A stretch of DNA of 64,000 nt from Streptomyces sp. CA-210063 (GTDB lineage Bacteria; Actinomycetota; Actinomycetes; Streptomycetales; Streptomycetaceae): assembly GCF_024612015.1 (NCBI RefSeq), contig NZ_CP102512.1, forward strand, positions 8,742,001-8,806,000. Reading direction: 5' to 3'. Both the position numbers and the translations under genes were made by a program. The first letter of the stretch is position 1; each line of letters opens with the position of its first letter. The notes under the pieces were generated by a model. It saw nothing but the letters and a program-made list of their open reading frames with translations. It was not told the origin of the DNA and made no database searches. Shown here in pieces: positions 46,285 to 58,213 of the stretch.

Positions 46285-46424
46285 GTTCGTCCGGCGGTCG
46301 TAGCTGTGGGGCTTGTTCGTCCGGCGGTCGTTGCTGTGGGGTTTGTTCGTCCGGCGGTCGTTGCTGTGGGGTTTGTTCGTCCGGCGGTCGTGGTTTGTGG
46401 GGCTGTTCGTCCGGCGGTCGTGGG
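46285..46424 (+). repeat. 30-bp minisatellite upstream of fmt
   Basis: Five tandem units starting at 46285, 46315, 46345, 46375 and 46405, each opening GTTCGTCCGGCGGTCGT. Units 2 and 3 are identical; unit 5 is partial (about 20 bp). The period is exactly 30 bp, so both strands stay open (the minus strand would read DRRTNKPHSN repeats). This lies in the 495-bp gene-free region 46017-46511. TAGACT at 46440-46445, just after the array, is a possible fmt -10 box. Confidence 0.9.
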
Positions 46425-46511
46425 ACGGGGTGTGGAACATAGACTGGTGTGTTGTCCCGCGCTGTGGCGTGCGGGTGTATGAACTTTCGTTCGAGAGGCC
46501 GTCAGTCATCC

Positions 46512-47444
46512 ATGAAGCTTGTCTTCGCTGGTACCCCAGAGGTCGCTGTTCCCGCGTTGGACGCGTTGATCGCGTCGGGGAGGCATGAGGTGGCCGCTGT
46601 CGTCACGCGGCCGGACGCGCCGGCGGGGCGGGGGCGGCGGCTGGTCGCGAGCCCGGTTGCGCAGCGGGCGGCGGAAGCGGGCATCGAGGTGCTGAAGCCG
46701 AACCGGCCCCGGGACGAGGAGTTTCTCGCGCGGCTCCGGGAGATCGCCCCCGACTGCTGTCCGGTCGTGGCGTACGGGGCCCTGTTGCCGCGGGTCGCCC
46801 TTGATGTGCCGGCCCAGGGGTGGGTCAACCTGCACTTCTCCCTCCTGCCCGCATGGCGGGGTGCCGCGCCCGTGCAGCACTCGATCATGGCGGGGGACGA
46901 GATCACCGGGGCCTCCACGTTCCTCATCGAGGAGGGGCTCGACTCCGGGCCCGTGTACGGGACGGTCACCGAGGAGATCCGGCCGACGGATACGAGCGGT
47001 GATCTGCTGACCAGGCTCGCCTTCGCGGGGGCCGGGCTGCTCGCCGCCACGATGGACGGCATCGAGGACGGAACGCTGAAGGCCGTGCCGCAGCCCGTAG
47101 AGGGGATCACCCTCGCGCCGAAGATCACCGTGGAGGACGCGCAGATCGACTGGGCCGCGCCCGCGCTGCGCGTCGACCGGGTGGTGCGTGGGTGCACGCC
47201 GGCGCCGGGTGCGTGGACGACGTTCCGTGGTGAGCGGTTGAAGCTCATCCAGGTCGTGCCGGTGCCCGAGCGCACGGATCTCGCCCCGGGCGCGCTCGAC
47301 GTCGGCAAGAACAACGTGTACGTCGGGACCGGGTCGTACGCCGTGGAACTGCTCTGGGTGCAGGCGCAGGGCAAGAAGCCGATGCGGGCCGCCGACTGGG
47401 CGCGCGGGGTGCGGATCGGCTCCGGGGAGTCCGTCGGCGACTGA
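46512..47444 (+). CDS. fmt: Methionyl-tRNA formyltransferase
   Basis: Formylates initiator Met-tRNA. A 310-residue protein with [19 protein letters not shown] at the N-terminus and the catalytic motif [25 protein letters not shown] (Asn/His/Asp triad region, about residues 107-130), then GLDSGPVY. The C-terminal tRNA-binding domain begins near residue 215 ([24 protein letters not shown]). ATG 46512 is the family start; the ribosome site is weak (GAGAGG about 13 bases upstream). Confidence 0.96.
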   Translation: MKLVFAGTPEVAVPALDALIASGRHEVAAVVTRPDAPAGRGRRLVASPVAQRAAEAGIEVLKPNRPRDEEFLARLREIAPDCCPVVAYGALLPRVALDVPAQGWVNLHFSLLPAWRGAAPVQHSIMAGDEITGASTFLIEEGLDSGPVYGTVTEEIRPTDTSGDLLTRLAFAGAGLLAATMDGIEDGTLKAVPQPVEGITLAPKITVEDAQIDWAAPALRVDRVVRGCTPAPGAWTTFRGERLKLIQVVPVPERTDLAPGALDVGKNNVYVGTGSYAVELLWVQAQGKKPMRAADWARGVRIGSGESVGD

Positions 47445-47770
47445 GGCCCGGCGGTTGGTCGAATCGGCCCAGCAGGCACGGTTGTCGCCAACAGGTCGCC
47501 GACAGTCCCGAGCGGCTCTGGCGGCGCGAGTGGCCTGGCGGCTCGGCCAGTCCGGTCCGCCCGCGAGTCCGGGCTGTCCTGGTGCGCTCGGCAGGTTCAG
47601 GGACACCCCTGCAGGCCCAGCTGTCCCGGTCGCCCCGGCAGACCCAGGAACAACCCAGCAGACCCAGACCTCCCGCCCCCCCCAGGCCCCAGGTGGCCGA
47701 TGCCCGGCGTACCGCCCCCGCGGCGTACGCTGGGCACGGCATCTCATCCCGTATCCGGAGCACCTTTTTC
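47445..47770 (+). other. Gene-free low-complexity region between fmt and rsmB
   Basis: 326 bp without a convincing gene. The 3' half has degenerate repeats of CCCAGCAGACCCAG/CGGCAGACCCAGG (about 47633-47670) and a C8 run (about 47682-47690). TACGCT near 47726 resembles a -10 box for rsmB. The open frame continuing upstream of rsmB (from 47582) has composition unlike a conserved protein. Confidence 0.6.
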
Positions 47771-49201
47771 GTGAGTGAGCAGTCCCGTCGTCCGCGTAAG
47801 CCGGGCAAGCCGTACCGCCGTCCCCAGAAGGACCCCGTCCGTATGCTCGCCTTCGAGGCGTTGCGGGCCGTGGACGAGCGGGACGCGTACGCGAACCTCG
47901 TTCTGCCGCCGCTGTTGCGCAGGGCGCGGGAGAAAGAGGGGCCCGACAAGTTCGACGGGCGGGACGCGGCGCTGGCGACCGAACTCGTGTACGGGACGCT
48001 GCGTCGGCAGGGGACGTACGACGCCGTCATCGCGGAGTGCGTCGACCGGCCGTTGCGGGAGGTCGACCCGCCGGTGCTGGACGTGCTCAGCCTCGGTGCG
48101 CACCAGTTGCTGGGGACGCGGATCCCCACCCACGCGGCCGTGTCCGCCTCCGTCGAACTCGCGCGGGTCGTGCTCGGGGACGGGCGGGCCAAGTTCGTGA
48201 ACGCGGTGCTGCGCAAGGTCGCGCAGCATGACCTCGACGGATGGCTGGAACGCGTCGCACCGCCCTACGACGACGATCCGGAGGACCACCTCGCCGTCGT
48301 GCACTCACATCCCCGGTGGGTGGTGTCCGCGCTCTGGGACTCGCTCGGCGGTGGACGCGCCGGCATCGAGGATCTGTTGGAGGCCGACAACGAGCGGCCT
48401 GAGGTCACTCTCGTCGCCCGGCCCGGGCGGGCCACCACCGAGGAACTGCTCCGCGAGGAGGCCGCGGTGGCGGGGCGCTGGTCGCCGTACGCCGTGCGGC
48501 TCTCCGAGGGCGGGGAGCCGGGTGCCGTCGACGCCGTACGGGAGGGCCGTGCGGGTGTGCAGGACGAGGGCAGCCAGCTGGTGGCGCTCGCCCTGGCGAA
48601 CGCGCCGCTCGACGGGCCCGACAAGGCATGGCTGGACGGGTGTGCCGGGCCCGGCGGCAAGGCGGCGCTGCTCGCCGCCCTCGCCGCCGAGCGCGGGGCC
48701 GTGCTGCTCGCCTCGGAGAAGCAGCCGCACCGGGCGGGGCTCGTCGCGAAGGCGCTGCACGGCAACCCCGGGCCGTATCAGGTCATCGCGGCGGACGGGA
48801 CCCGTCCGCCGTGGCGGCCGGGGGCCTTCGACCGGGTGCTGATGGATGTGCCCTGCACGGGGCTCGGGGCCCTGCGGCGGCGGCCCGAGGCCCGTTGGCG
48901 GCGGCGGCCCGAGGATCTGGAGGGGTTCGCCCCGCTCCAGCGGGCGCTGCTGCGGACCGCGCTGGAGTCCGTACGGGTCGGTGGTGTCGTCGGCTACGCG
49001 ACCTGCTCGCCGCACCTCGCCGAGACCCGAGCCGTTGTCGACGACGTGCTCAAGCAGTACGGCGGCGCGGCCGACCTCATCGACGCGCGGCCCCTCCTGG
49101 AGGGCGTGCCGGCGCTGGGCGAGGGTCCCGACGTACAGCTGTGGCCGCATCTGCACGGAACGGACGCCATGTATCTGGCGTTGATCCGCCGGACCGCGTA
49201 G
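47771..49201 (+). CDS. rsmB: 16S rRNA (cytosine-967-C5) methyltransferase RsmB
   Basis: A 476-residue rRNA methyltransferase. Basic N-terminal tail (SEQSRRPRKPGKPYRRPQKD), NusB-like RNA-binding domain (about 25-165, with DVLSLGAHQLLGTRIPTHAAV and KFVNAVLRKVA), and a SAM domain with DGCAGPGGKAALLAALA. Both cysteines of the Sun/RsmB type are seen: VPCTGLGALRRRPEARW and YATCSPHLAET. GTG 47771 is chosen as the family start; upstream in-frame codons are rejected. It follows fmt, the usual fmt-rsmB order. Confidence 0.94.
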   Translation: MSEQSRRPRKPGKPYRRPQKDPVRMLAFEALRAVDERDAYANLVLPPLLRRAREKEGPDKFDGRDAALATELVYGTLRRQGTYDAVIAECVDRPLREVDPPVLDVLSLGAHQLLGTRIPTHAAVSASVELARVVLGDGRAKFVNAVLRKVAQHDLDGWLERVAPPYDDDPEDHLAVVHSHPRWVVSALWDSLGGGRAGIEDLLEADNERPEVTLVARPGRATTEELLREEAAVAGRWSPYAVRLSEGGEPGAVDAVREGRAGVQDEGSQLVALALANAPLDGPDKAWLDGCAGPGGKAALLAALAAERGAVLLASEKQPHRAGLVAKALHGNPGPYQVIAADGTRPPWRPGAFDRVLMDVPCTGLGALRRRPEARWRRRPEDLEGFAPLQRALLRTALESVRVGGVVGYATCSPHLAETRAVVDDVLKQYGGAADLIDARPLLEGVPALGEGPDVQLWPHLHGTDAMYLALIRRTA

Positions 49202-49208
49202 GCGGCCA

Positions 49209-49251
49209 CTGCCTGCCTGCCTGCCCGCTGCCTGCCTGTCTGCCTGCCTGC
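49209..49251. repeat. (CTGC)n microsatellite between rsmB and the MMPL gene
   Basis: About ten CTGC units with two one-base interruptions, in the 130-bp gap between two convergent stop codons. Tetranucleotide tracts of this length are uncommon in Streptomyces. Confidence 0.85.
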
Positions 49252-49331
49252 GGTTCGGGTGGGTGAGCAGCTTTCACCCACGGGATCGCGATCGCATCGA
49301 CGACCCTCGTCCGTCAGGCCGCGCGAGATCC

Positions 49332-51503
49332 TCATCTGCCCGGCCCGGCACCGCTCTCCACCGGTTCCTTCCCCGTCGCGCCGCCGTCCTCGCGCGCCAG
49401 CCGGTGGGGCCACCACACCTTCGGTCCGACGTCCAGGAACAGGGCGGTGACCAGTACGGACCGCACGATGAAGGTGTCCAGGAGGACGCCCAGGGCGACC
49501 GCGAAGCCGATCTCGGCGAAGGCGACCATGGGGAGGGTGCCGAGCGCGGCGAAGGTGCCGGCGAGGACCAGGCCGGCCGAGGTGATCACCGCGCCGGTCG
49601 CCGCGAGGCCCGTCACCACGCCCTTGCGGGTGCCCTGGTGGGCGGCCTCCTCGCGGATGCGGGTGGTCAGGAAGATGTTGTAGTCGATGCCCAGGGCGAC
49701 CAGGAAGACGAAGACGAACAGCGGGAAGTCGGTCGACTCGCCCGCGTAGTCGAAGAGGTGTCTGAAGGCGAGCGCGCTGATGCCCAGCGCCGCGGCGAAG
49801 GAAAGGATCACGGTCCCGATCAGCAGGAGCGGGGCGATCAGGGCGCGGAGCAGGGCGCAGAGGATCAGCAGGACCACGACCAGCACCAGCGGGATGATCA
49901 GGATGTTGTCGCGGGTCGTCGCCTCGTCCATGTCCAGCAGGGCCGCCGTACCGCCGCCCACCTGGGCGTCGGCGTCCGGCACGTCGTGGACGGCGTCCCG
50001 GACACGTTCCACGGTCTGTTTGGCCGCCTCGCTGTCGGAGGGGTCGGACAGGGTGGCCTCGAAGAGGACCTTGCCCTCGTGGGCGGGTTTGGTGCCGGGT
50101 GGCAGGCCGAGCGAGTCCGCCACGACGCCTTCCGTGTCGGCGACCACGCGGCCCACCTCCCGGGCCTGCGCCTGGTTGCTGATGATCACGAGAGGATCGC
50201 CGCTGCCCGCCGGGAAGTAGCGCGCGGAGATCTCCTGGCCGACGATCGAGTCCGGCTCACCCGTGAAGGCGTCCGCGTTGCTGATGCCCTCCGCGCGCAG
50301 CTGGATCAGGCCCAGCGAGCACAGGGCCAGCGCGGCGGCCGTGGCGACCCAGACCATCCGAGGGCGGCGGGCGAAGCGGCGGCCCGTCCGGGCCCACACA
50401 CCGCGCTCCGTCGGGTCGGCGCTGCCGAGGTGGGGGATCACCGGCCAGAAGATCCAGCGGCCGAAGATCACCAGCAGGGCGGGGAAGAGCGTCATCATCG
50501 CGAGCAGGGCGACCGCGACGCCGACGGCCGCCACCGGGCCCAGGCCGCTCGTCGAGTTCATCTCGGCGGCCAGCAGGACCAGCATGCTCAGGACGACCGT
50601 CGCGCCGGACGCCAGCACCGCCGGGCCCGCGCGGTGCAGGGCCAGGGCCATCGCCTCGTGGCGGTCCTCGTGGCGGCGCAGCTCCTCGCGGTAGCGGGCC
50701 ACGAGCAGCAGGGCGTAGTCGGTGCCCGCGCCGAAGACGAGGACGGTGAGGATGCCCGCGCTCTGGCCGTTCACGGTCAAGCCGCCATGCTCCGCCAGCA
50801 GATAGATCATGGCCTGGGCCGTGAAGAGGGCGACGATGACGGCGAGCAGCGGGACCAGGAGCAGGGTCGGACTGCGGTAGGTGAGCAGGAGCATCACGAT
50901 GACGACGGCCATCGCCGACACCAGCAGCGTGGAGTCGATGCCCTCGAAGGCCTCGGAGAAGTCGGCGGACGTACCGCCCGGACCCGTGATGTGGACGGCG
51001 AGCCCGCCGCCGCCCTCGCCCACGCCGTCCCGGATCGAGTCGACCGCGGGCGCGATCCGCTCCCAGCCCTTCTCGTCCATCGTGATCGGCACGTAGATCT
51101 GGGCGGCCCTCGGGTCGGTCTCACGGTCGTAGACGGGGCCGCGGGTCTGGGAGCCGATGATCCCGTGGTCGGTCAGCCCCTTGAGTTCGCGTACGTCCGC
51201 CTCGATCTTCGACCGGTCCTCGGTCGTGAGGCCGCTCTCGCGGGCGTAGACGACCACCGCGGGGATCTGCTCGGGCCGGAATCCCTCGGAGATCTCCAGG
51301 ACCTGGGTGGACTCGGCCGAGCCCGGCAGCCAGGAGGCAGCGTCGTTGTCCTGGGCGTCGGTGAGTTTCGGCGCGAGCGGGGCGGTCAGGAACAGCACCA
51401 CCAGCCACAGGACCAGGACGACCCACTTGGCGCGGCGCCCGCACACCAGGTGCCCGATGCCCCGGCCGGCCGGCGGCCTCGTCTCCCGCCGGGTCTCCGT
51501 CAC
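49332..51503 (-). CDS. MMPL/RND-family membrane transporter
   Basis: A 723-residue membrane protein of the MmpL-like RND superfamily, exporting lipids, drugs or secondary metabolites. One N-terminal TM ([20 protein letters not shown]), a large extracytoplasmic loop, and a block of TM helices with [19 protein letters not shown] follow. A second loop and a second block with [19 protein letters not shown] complete the duplicated MMPL layout. The GxxxDY(x) motifs carry the Asp/Tyr proton-relay residues. The start is GTG 51503 (MTETRRETR); GTG 51509 is equally possible. It converges on rsmB and is divergent from rpe. The substrate is unknown. Confidence 0.9.
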   Translation of the reverse strand: MTETRRETRPPAGRGIGHLVCGRRAKWVVLVLWLVVLFLTAPLAPKLTDAQDNDAASWLPGSAESTQVLEISEGFRPEQIPAVVVYARESGLTTEDRSKIEADVRELKGLTDHGIIGSQTRGPVYDRETDPRAAQIYVPITMDEKGWERIAPAVDSIRDGVGEGGGGLAVHITGPGGTSADFSEAFEGIDSTLLVSAMAVVIVMLLLTYRSPTLLLVPLLAVIVALFTAQAMIYLLAEHGGLTVNGQSAGILTVLVFGAGTDYALLLVARYREELRRHEDRHEAMALALHRAGPAVLASGATVVLSMLVLLAAEMNSTSGLGPVAAVGVAVALLAMMTLFPALLVIFGRWIFWPVIPHLGSADPTERGVWARTGRRFARRPRMVWVATAAALALCSLGLIQLRAEGISNADAFTGEPDSIVGQEISARYFPAGSGDPLVIISNQAQAREVGRVVADTEGVVADSLGLPPGTKPAHEGKVLFEATLSDPSDSEAAKQTVERVRDAVHDVPDADAQVGGGTAALLDMDEATTRDNILIIPLVLVVVLLILCALLRALIAPLLLIGTVILSFAAALGISALAFRHLFDYAGESTDFPLFVFVFLVALGIDYNIFLTTRIREEAAHQGTRKGVVTGLAATGAVITSAGLVLAGTFAALGTLPMVAFAEIGFAVALGVLLDTFIVRSVLVTALFLDVGPKVWWPHRLAREDGGATGKEPVESGAGPGR

Positions 51504-51694
51504 GGCCACCCCCACGGCCGTACGGGGACCCGGTCCGCGGGCCGAACCCCGGGCCGGTGGGCCGCCTGGCACGGCATGACGCCGGGCCGGTGGGCCGCCC
51601 CGCACGCCGTGGGCCGCCGCCGGGCGGCTTCGGCTGGAGAGACCAGGTGCGGACCGAGGCGAACAACCGGTCGTGGACATGGGAGGCTTGGTCC

Positions 51695-52381
51695 ATGGCC
51701 GCGCAGATCAACCCAAGCATCCTGTCCGCCGACTTCGCCCGTCTCGCCGACGAGGCGAAGGCGGTCGAAGGGGCCGACTGGCTCCATGTAGACGTGATGG
51801 ACAACCATTTCGTCCCGAACCTCACGCTCGGTGTGCCGGTCGTGGAGTCCCTGGCCCGCGCGACTCGGACGCCGCTGGACTGCCACCTGATGATCGAGGC
51901 CCCCGATCGGTGGGCGCCCCAGTACGTGGAAGCGGGTGCCGGTTCGGTCACCTTCCATGTGGAGGCGGCCGCCGCACCGGTGCGGCTCGCCCGCGAGATC
52001 CGGGCCAAGGGAGCCAGAGCCTCCATGGCGCTCAGGCCCGCGACGCCGATCGAGCCGTTCGAGGACCTGCTGCCCGAGCTCGACATGGTGCTGATCATGA
52101 CGGTCGAACCGGGCTTCGGAGGCCAGGCCTTTCTCGACATCATGCTCCCCAAGATCCGCCGGACCCGCGAGTTGATCAGCAAGCACGGCCTCGACCTGTG
52201 GCTCCAGGTCGACGGCGGCGTCGCCGAGTCCACCATCGAGCGCTGCGCCGAGGCGGGCGCCGACGTCTTCGTCGCCGGTTCCGCGGTGTACGGGGCGGAG
52301 GACCCGGCCGCGGCGGTGCGTGCGCTGCGGGCCCAGGCGGAGGCCACGACGGCAACCGCCGGCTGGGCCTGCGGCCACTGA
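51695..52381 (+). CDS. rpe: Ribulose-phosphate 3-epimerase
   Basis: Interconverts ribulose-5-P and xylulose-5-P in the pentose phosphate pathway. A 228-residue TIM barrel with [39 protein letters not shown] (metal His/Asp residues), [12 protein letters not shown] and [23 protein letters not shown] 51695 has GGGAGG 8 bases upstream. The next gene is a sugar-binding-domain regulator, a plausible functional neighbour. Confidence 0.95.
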   Translation: MAAQINPSILSADFARLADEAKAVEGADWLHVDVMDNHFVPNLTLGVPVVESLARATRTPLDCHLMIEAPDRWAPQYVEAGAGSVTFHVEAAAAPVRLAREIRAKGARASMALRPATPIEPFEDLLPELDMVLIMTVEPGFGGQAFLDIMLPKIRRTRELISKHGLDLWLQVDGGVAESTIERCAEAGADVFVAGSAVYGAEDPAAAVRALRAQAEATTATAGWACGH

Positions 52382-52447
52382 GTCACGGGCGTACGGCCGT
52401 GCGAACGCCGAGGCGGGCGTGGCACGTCGGGCGACCACAGGGCCAAG

Positions 52448-52466
52448 GGAACGTGAACGACGTTCC
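52448..52466. promoter_or_regulatory. GGAACGT-N5-ACGTTCC palindrome upstream of the SorC-type regulator
   Basis: A perfect 7-5-7 dyad (52448-52454 and 52460-52466), 77 bp before the regulator start and 67 bp after rpe. Candidate operator. Confidence 0.5.
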
Positions 52467-52542
52467 TTCGGGCTGATCGAAAACGCCGGATCTGCAAGGA
52501 TGAACGGCGTATCCATGTGTGAAGAGCAGTGAGGAGATGGCC

Positions 52543-53562
52543 GTGTCGGGTATGTCGGCGGGCCGGTCAGCCATGCGGATGGGACCCGCTGAGCTGGTTC
52601 AGGCGGCGGCCATGGCCCGCCGCTTCTACCTCGAGGGCAAATCCAAGATCCAGATCGCCGAGGAGTTCGGCGTGAGCCGCTTCAAGGTGGCCCGGGTTCT
52701 GGAGACCGCCCTCGAACGGGATCTCGTACGCATCGAGATCCGCGTCCCCGCGGAGCTGGACGCCGACCGCTCCGACGCGCTGCGCGCTCGCTACGGCCTC
52801 AGGCACGCCGTGGTCGTCGAGTCGCCGGCCGACGCCGAGGAGTCGCCCGACCCGGAGAACCTCGGTGAGGTGGCTGCGGACCTGCTCGGCGAACTGGTGA
52901 ACGAGGGCGATGTCCTCGGCCTCGCCTGGGGGCGCTCCACCATCCACATGGCGGCCGCCCTGGACCGGCTGCCGCCCTGCACGGTGGTGCAGCTGACAGG
53001 CGTGTACGACGCCGGGACCGCCGAGCGCGGCTCGGTCGAGGCGGTACGGCGGGCCGCGCAGGTGTCGGGCGGCGACGCCCACCCCATCTACGCGCCGATG
53101 CTGCTGCCGGACGCGGCCACCGCGGCCGCGCTGCGCAACCAGACCGGGATCGCCCGGGCCTTCGAGTACTTCGACAAGGTCACGGTCGCCTGTGTCTCCA
53201 TCGGCTCGTGGGAGGCGGGCATCTCCACGGTGCACGACATGCTCAGCGACGAGGAGCGCGGCCACTACGCCTCCCTCGGTGTCGCCGCCGAGATGTCCGC
53301 ACACCTCTTCGACTCCGATGGCCGCCGTGTCGGGCGTGACCTGGGCGAGCGGTGCATCACGGTCAAGGCCGACCAGCTCCGCCGTATCCCCGAGGTCGTG
53401 GCGATCGCGGGCGGCCAGCGCAAGGCGGCCGCGATCGACGCCGTCCTGCGGTCGGGGCTGGTGACCAGCCTCGTCACCGACACATCGGCGGCGGACTACC
53501 TGCTGATGGCCGGTCCGACGCCGCGGCCGGCGCTCAACCGGGCGGACCCGGACGGGCCCTGA
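52543..53562 (+). CDS. SorC/DeoR-type sugar-binding transcriptional regulator
   Basis: A 339-residue regulator. The N-terminal helix-turn-helix is AMARRFYLEGKSKIQIAEEFGVSRFKVARVLETALERDLVRIEI, seen as residues 18-60. The sugar-phosphate-binding SorC C-domain (about 65-330) has GLAWGRSTIHMAAALD, VQLTGVYDAG and VVAIAGGQRKAAAIDAVLRSGL. The effector is presumably a phosphorylated sugar. The start GTG 52543 has GAGGAG 6 bases upstream; GTG 52519 and ATG 52537 are weaker. It sits downstream of rpe and has a perfect dyad in front. Confidence 0.9.
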   Translation: MSGMSAGRSAMRMGPAELVQAAAMARRFYLEGKSKIQIAEEFGVSRFKVARVLETALERDLVRIEIRVPAELDADRSDALRARYGLRHAVVVESPADAEESPDPENLGEVAADLLGELVNEGDVLGLAWGRSTIHMAAALDRLPPCTVVQLTGVYDAGTAERGSVEAVRRAAQVSGGDAHPIYAPMLLPDAATAAALRNQTGIARAFEYFDKVTVACVSIGSWEAGISTVHDMLSDEERGHYASLGVAAEMSAHLFDSDGRRVGRDLGERCITVKADQLRRIPEVVAIAGGQRKAAAIDAVLRSGLVTSLVTDTSAADYLLMAGPTPRPALNRADPDGP

Positions 53563-53654
53563 CGGGGCGCTCCACGTGGGTCGGCGGGGTGCGTCCGCCG
53601 GCCCCGGCCGGGGCCGGCGATCAGTCAGTACGAGTCGTACAGGACGGTGTTGAG

Positions 53655-55789
<2,135 letters not shown>

Positions 55790-55828
55790 GCCGCCTTCGA
55801 GCTCGGGGCGCAAGGGTTTTAAGGAGCC

Positions 55829-55895
55829 GTGCAACGAAGCTTCGCCCTCGTTCGATGTACGCAACGATCTTGCGGAAGTGCGCAAGGTTGCCGCA
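55829..55895 (+). promoter_or_regulatory. Tripartite GCAACGA element upstream of the permease
   Basis: GCAACGA at 55831 and 55861 (30 bp apart), then GCAAGGTTGC at 55882 followed by CCGC. The same architecture recurs at 59507-59570 in front of the amidase gene. A candidate binding site for the adjacent Lrp/AsnC regulator, whose family binds phased repeats cooperatively. Confidence 0.6.
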
Positions 55896-56031
55896 TTACG
55901 CTCGTGAAGCTCCGGCTCATAGGGTCATGCGCTGTACGTGGCGTGGCGGGGACCTCCTGCTCGGTGGCCCCCTGCTGTTCGGTGCTGTCGGTCCTCACCC
56001 GCCCTGACCGGCAGCGATGAAGGAGCCACGC

Positions 56032-57534
56032 GTGCTCGACCAAGGCGCACCCCCGCAGAACGACAAGCAGCCGGCCCCGCCGCCCGACGGCGTCGGGGCG
56101 CGGCTGATGCGCCGCAAGCCCGTGGAACGCCTGGTCGCGGAGGGTGGCCAGGGTGAGGGAGGGTCGCTGCGGAGATCCCTCGGGCTGTGGCAGCTGACGA
56201 TGATCAGCATCGGTGCCACGCTCGGCACCGGCATCTTCGTCGTCCTCGGCGAGGCCGTTCCCAAGGCCGGGCCCGCCGTCACCCTCTCCTTCGTGATCGC
56301 CGGTCTCACCGCGCTGTTCTCGGCCCTGTCGTACGCGGAGCTGGCCGGCACCATCCCGGTCTCCGGGTCCTCGTACTCGTACGCGTACGCAACGATGGGC
56401 GAGCTGGTCGCATGGGTCTGCGGCTGGTGTCTGGTCCTGGAGTACGGGGTGTCGGTGTCGGCCGTCGCCGTCGGCTGGGGCGAGTACCTCAACGAGCTGC
56501 TGGACGGGACCGTCGGAGTGACCCTTCCGGCCGCGCTGTCCGCGCCGCCCGGCGACGGGGGCATCTTCAACCTGCCCGCGCTGATCGTCGTGCTGCTCGC
56601 GATGGCGTTCCTGCTGGGCGGGGCCCGGGAGTCCGCCCGAGCCAACACGATCATGGTCGTGGTGAAGATCGCCGCTCTGCTGCTCTTCTGCCTCATCGGT
56701 CTGCAGGGCTTCCGGTCCGGCAACTACGAGAACTTCATGCCGCTCGGCATGGCCGGTGTCAGCGCGGCCGGGGCGACGCTCTTCTTCTCGTACATCGGGT
56801 TCGACGCGGCCTCGACCGCCGGTGAGGAGGCGAAGAACGCGCAGCGTGATCTGCCGCGCGCGATCATGCTGTCCCTGGTCATCGTCACCGCGCTGTACGT
56901 GCTGGTCGCCGCCGTCGCGATCGGGGCGCGGCCCTGGGAGCGGTTCGGCGAGTCCGAAGCGGCGCTCGCCGGGATCATGAAGGACGTCACCGGGGACGCG
57001 TTCTGGGGGACGCTGCTGGCGGCCGGCGCGGTCATCGCCATCGCGAGTGTGGTGCTGACCGTGCTGTACGGGCAGACCCGCATCCTGTTCGCCATGTCCC
57101 GGGACGGGCTCGTGCCCACGGTGTTCTCACGCGTGCACCCGAGGACCGGGACGCCTCGCGTCAACACCGTGATCGTCTCGCTGTTCTGCGGTGTGCTCGC
57201 CGCGGCCATTCCGCTGGGGCAGCTCGCCGATGCGACGAGCATCGGCACGTTGTTCGCGTTCGCGCTGGTCAATGTGGCCGTCGTGGTACTGCGGCGGACC
57301 CGGCCGGACATGCCGCGGACCTTCCGGGTGCCGCTGTCGCCGGTGCTGCCCGCGCTGGGGTTCGCGTTCTGCGTCTGGATGATGGGCAGCCTCGACAGCG
57401 TCACCTGGGTCGTCTTCGGCGTCTGGATGGCTGTCGGGCTCGTGTTCTACTTCAGTTACGGCTATCGCCGCTCCCGTCTCGCGACCCCATCGACTTCACC
57501 GTCTCCCTCAGCTCCGTCGACTCCAGAGAAGTGA
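56032..57534 (+). CDS. APC-superfamily cationic amino-acid permease-like transporter
   Basis: A 500-residue membrane protein with about 12-14 helices. The APC signature MISIGATLGTGIFVVLGEA opens TM1 near residue 50, followed by ALFSALSYAELAGTIPVSGSSYSYAYATMGE and FFSYIGFDAASTAGEEAKNAQRDLPRA, all typical of the CAT (cationic amino acid transporter) group. Start GTG 56032 is preferred because AAGGAG lies 6 bases upstream; ATG 56017 is the alternative. It is followed 10 bp later by an Lrp/AsnC regulator. With the downstream DavA/DavB-like genes, lysine is a plausible substrate; this is inferred from context. Confidence 0.87.
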   Translation: MLDQGAPPQNDKQPAPPPDGVGARLMRRKPVERLVAEGGQGEGGSLRRSLGLWQLTMISIGATLGTGIFVVLGEAVPKAGPAVTLSFVIAGLTALFSALSYAELAGTIPVSGSSYSYAYATMGELVAWVCGWCLVLEYGVSVSAVAVGWGEYLNELLDGTVGVTLPAALSAPPGDGGIFNLPALIVVLLAMAFLLGGARESARANTIMVVVKIAALLLFCLIGLQGFRSGNYENFMPLGMAGVSAAGATLFFSYIGFDAASTAGEEAKNAQRDLPRAIMLSLVIVTALYVLVAAVAIGARPWERFGESEAALAGIMKDVTGDAFWGTLLAAGAVIAIASVVLTVLYGQTRILFAMSRDGLVPTVFSRVHPRTGTPRVNTVIVSLFCGVLAAAIPLGQLADATSIGTLFAFALVNVAVVVLRRTRPDMPRTFRVPLSPVLPALGFAFCVWMMGSLDSVTWVVFGVWMAVGLVFYFSYGYRRSRLATPSTSPSPSAPSTPEK

Positions 57535-57544
57535 TCCACCCGCA

Positions 57545-57997
57545 GTGCTGAACGATCTCGACGAACGCATCGTGCACGCCCTCGCCGAGGACGCCCGCCG
57601 CTCCTACTCCGACATCGGCCAACTCGTCGGGCTCTCCGCGCCCGCGGTCAAACGGCGGGTGGACCGACTGCGGGCCACCGGGGCGATCACCGGATTCACC
57701 GTGCGGGTGGACCCCGCCGCGCTCGGGTGGGAGACCGAGGGGTTCGTCGAGATCTACTGCCGGCGGAACACGTCGCCGGAGACGATCCAGCGGGGGCTGG
57801 AGCGGTATCAGGAGGTCGTCGCGGCGTCGACGGTCACCGGCGAAGCGGATGCCGTGGTGCAGGTTTTCGCGTCGGACATGCGGCACTTCGAGCGGGTGCT
57901 CGAGCGGATCGCCGGGGAGCCGTTCGTCGAGCGGACGAAGTCGGTGCTTGTGCTGTCGCCTTTGCTGCGGCGGTTTTCTTCCGGGGCGCCCGCCTAG
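57545..57997 (+). CDS. Lrp/AsnC-family transcriptional regulator
   Basis: A 150-residue feast/famine regulator: N-terminal HTH (LDERIVHALAEDARRSYSDIG and LVGLSAPAVKRRVDRLRATGAI, residues 4-50) and a C-terminal RAM ligand-binding domain (about 60-140) with ASTVTGEADAVVQVFA. GTG 57545 lies 10 bp after the permease stop, so they are probably co-transcribed. These regulators usually sense an amino acid and control its transport and degradation genes; here the permease and the amidase gene carry the same upstream element. Confidence 0.92.
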   Translation: MLNDLDERIVHALAEDARRSYSDIGQLVGLSAPAVKRRVDRLRATGAITGFTVRVDPAALGWETEGFVEIYCRRNTSPETIQRGLERYQEVVAASTVTGEADAVVQVFASDMRHFERVLERIAGEPFVERTKSVLVLSPLLRRFSSGAPA

Positions 57998-58018
57998 TAG
58001 CAAGGGTGGGCAGGTTGT

Positions 58019-58068
58019 CGGGCGGCTGCGGGTTCGTCGTGGTTCTCGCGCGGTTCCCCGCGCCCCTT
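58019..58068 (+). repeat. Interspersed repeat left of the MFS gene
   Basis: A 50-bp direct repeat (CGGGCGGCTGCGGGTTCGTCG ... CGCGGTTCCCCGCGCCCCTT; arms quoted in part) about 85% identical to 59432-59482, lying 145 bp upstream of the MFS start. Confidence 0.7.
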
Positions 58069-58213
58069 ATTGCTGGTCGGCGGCTCAAAAGTCGCCCTCA
58101 GCGCCTACCATCGGTCTCATGACCTGGCGACATTGATCCACCAGCCGTGTCTCCCGAGGGCCGCCTCGGACGCCGTTCCTCCGACGTCCGAATCGCTCCT
58201 TCGGGAAGGCCTC

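Noticed and set aside
46285..46424. CRISPR array
   Set aside because: The 30-bp units are back to back with no unique spacers, and no cas genes are present.
46078..46509. A 143-codon minus-strand frame encoding DRRTNKPHSN repeats
   Set aside because: It is open only because the repeat length is a multiple of three. It has no ribosome site and overlaps the fmt promoter region.
47582..47770. A longer N-terminus for rsmB
   Set aside because: The upstream in-frame stretch is low-complexity and not family-like. GTG 47771 gives the conserved basic N-terminus.
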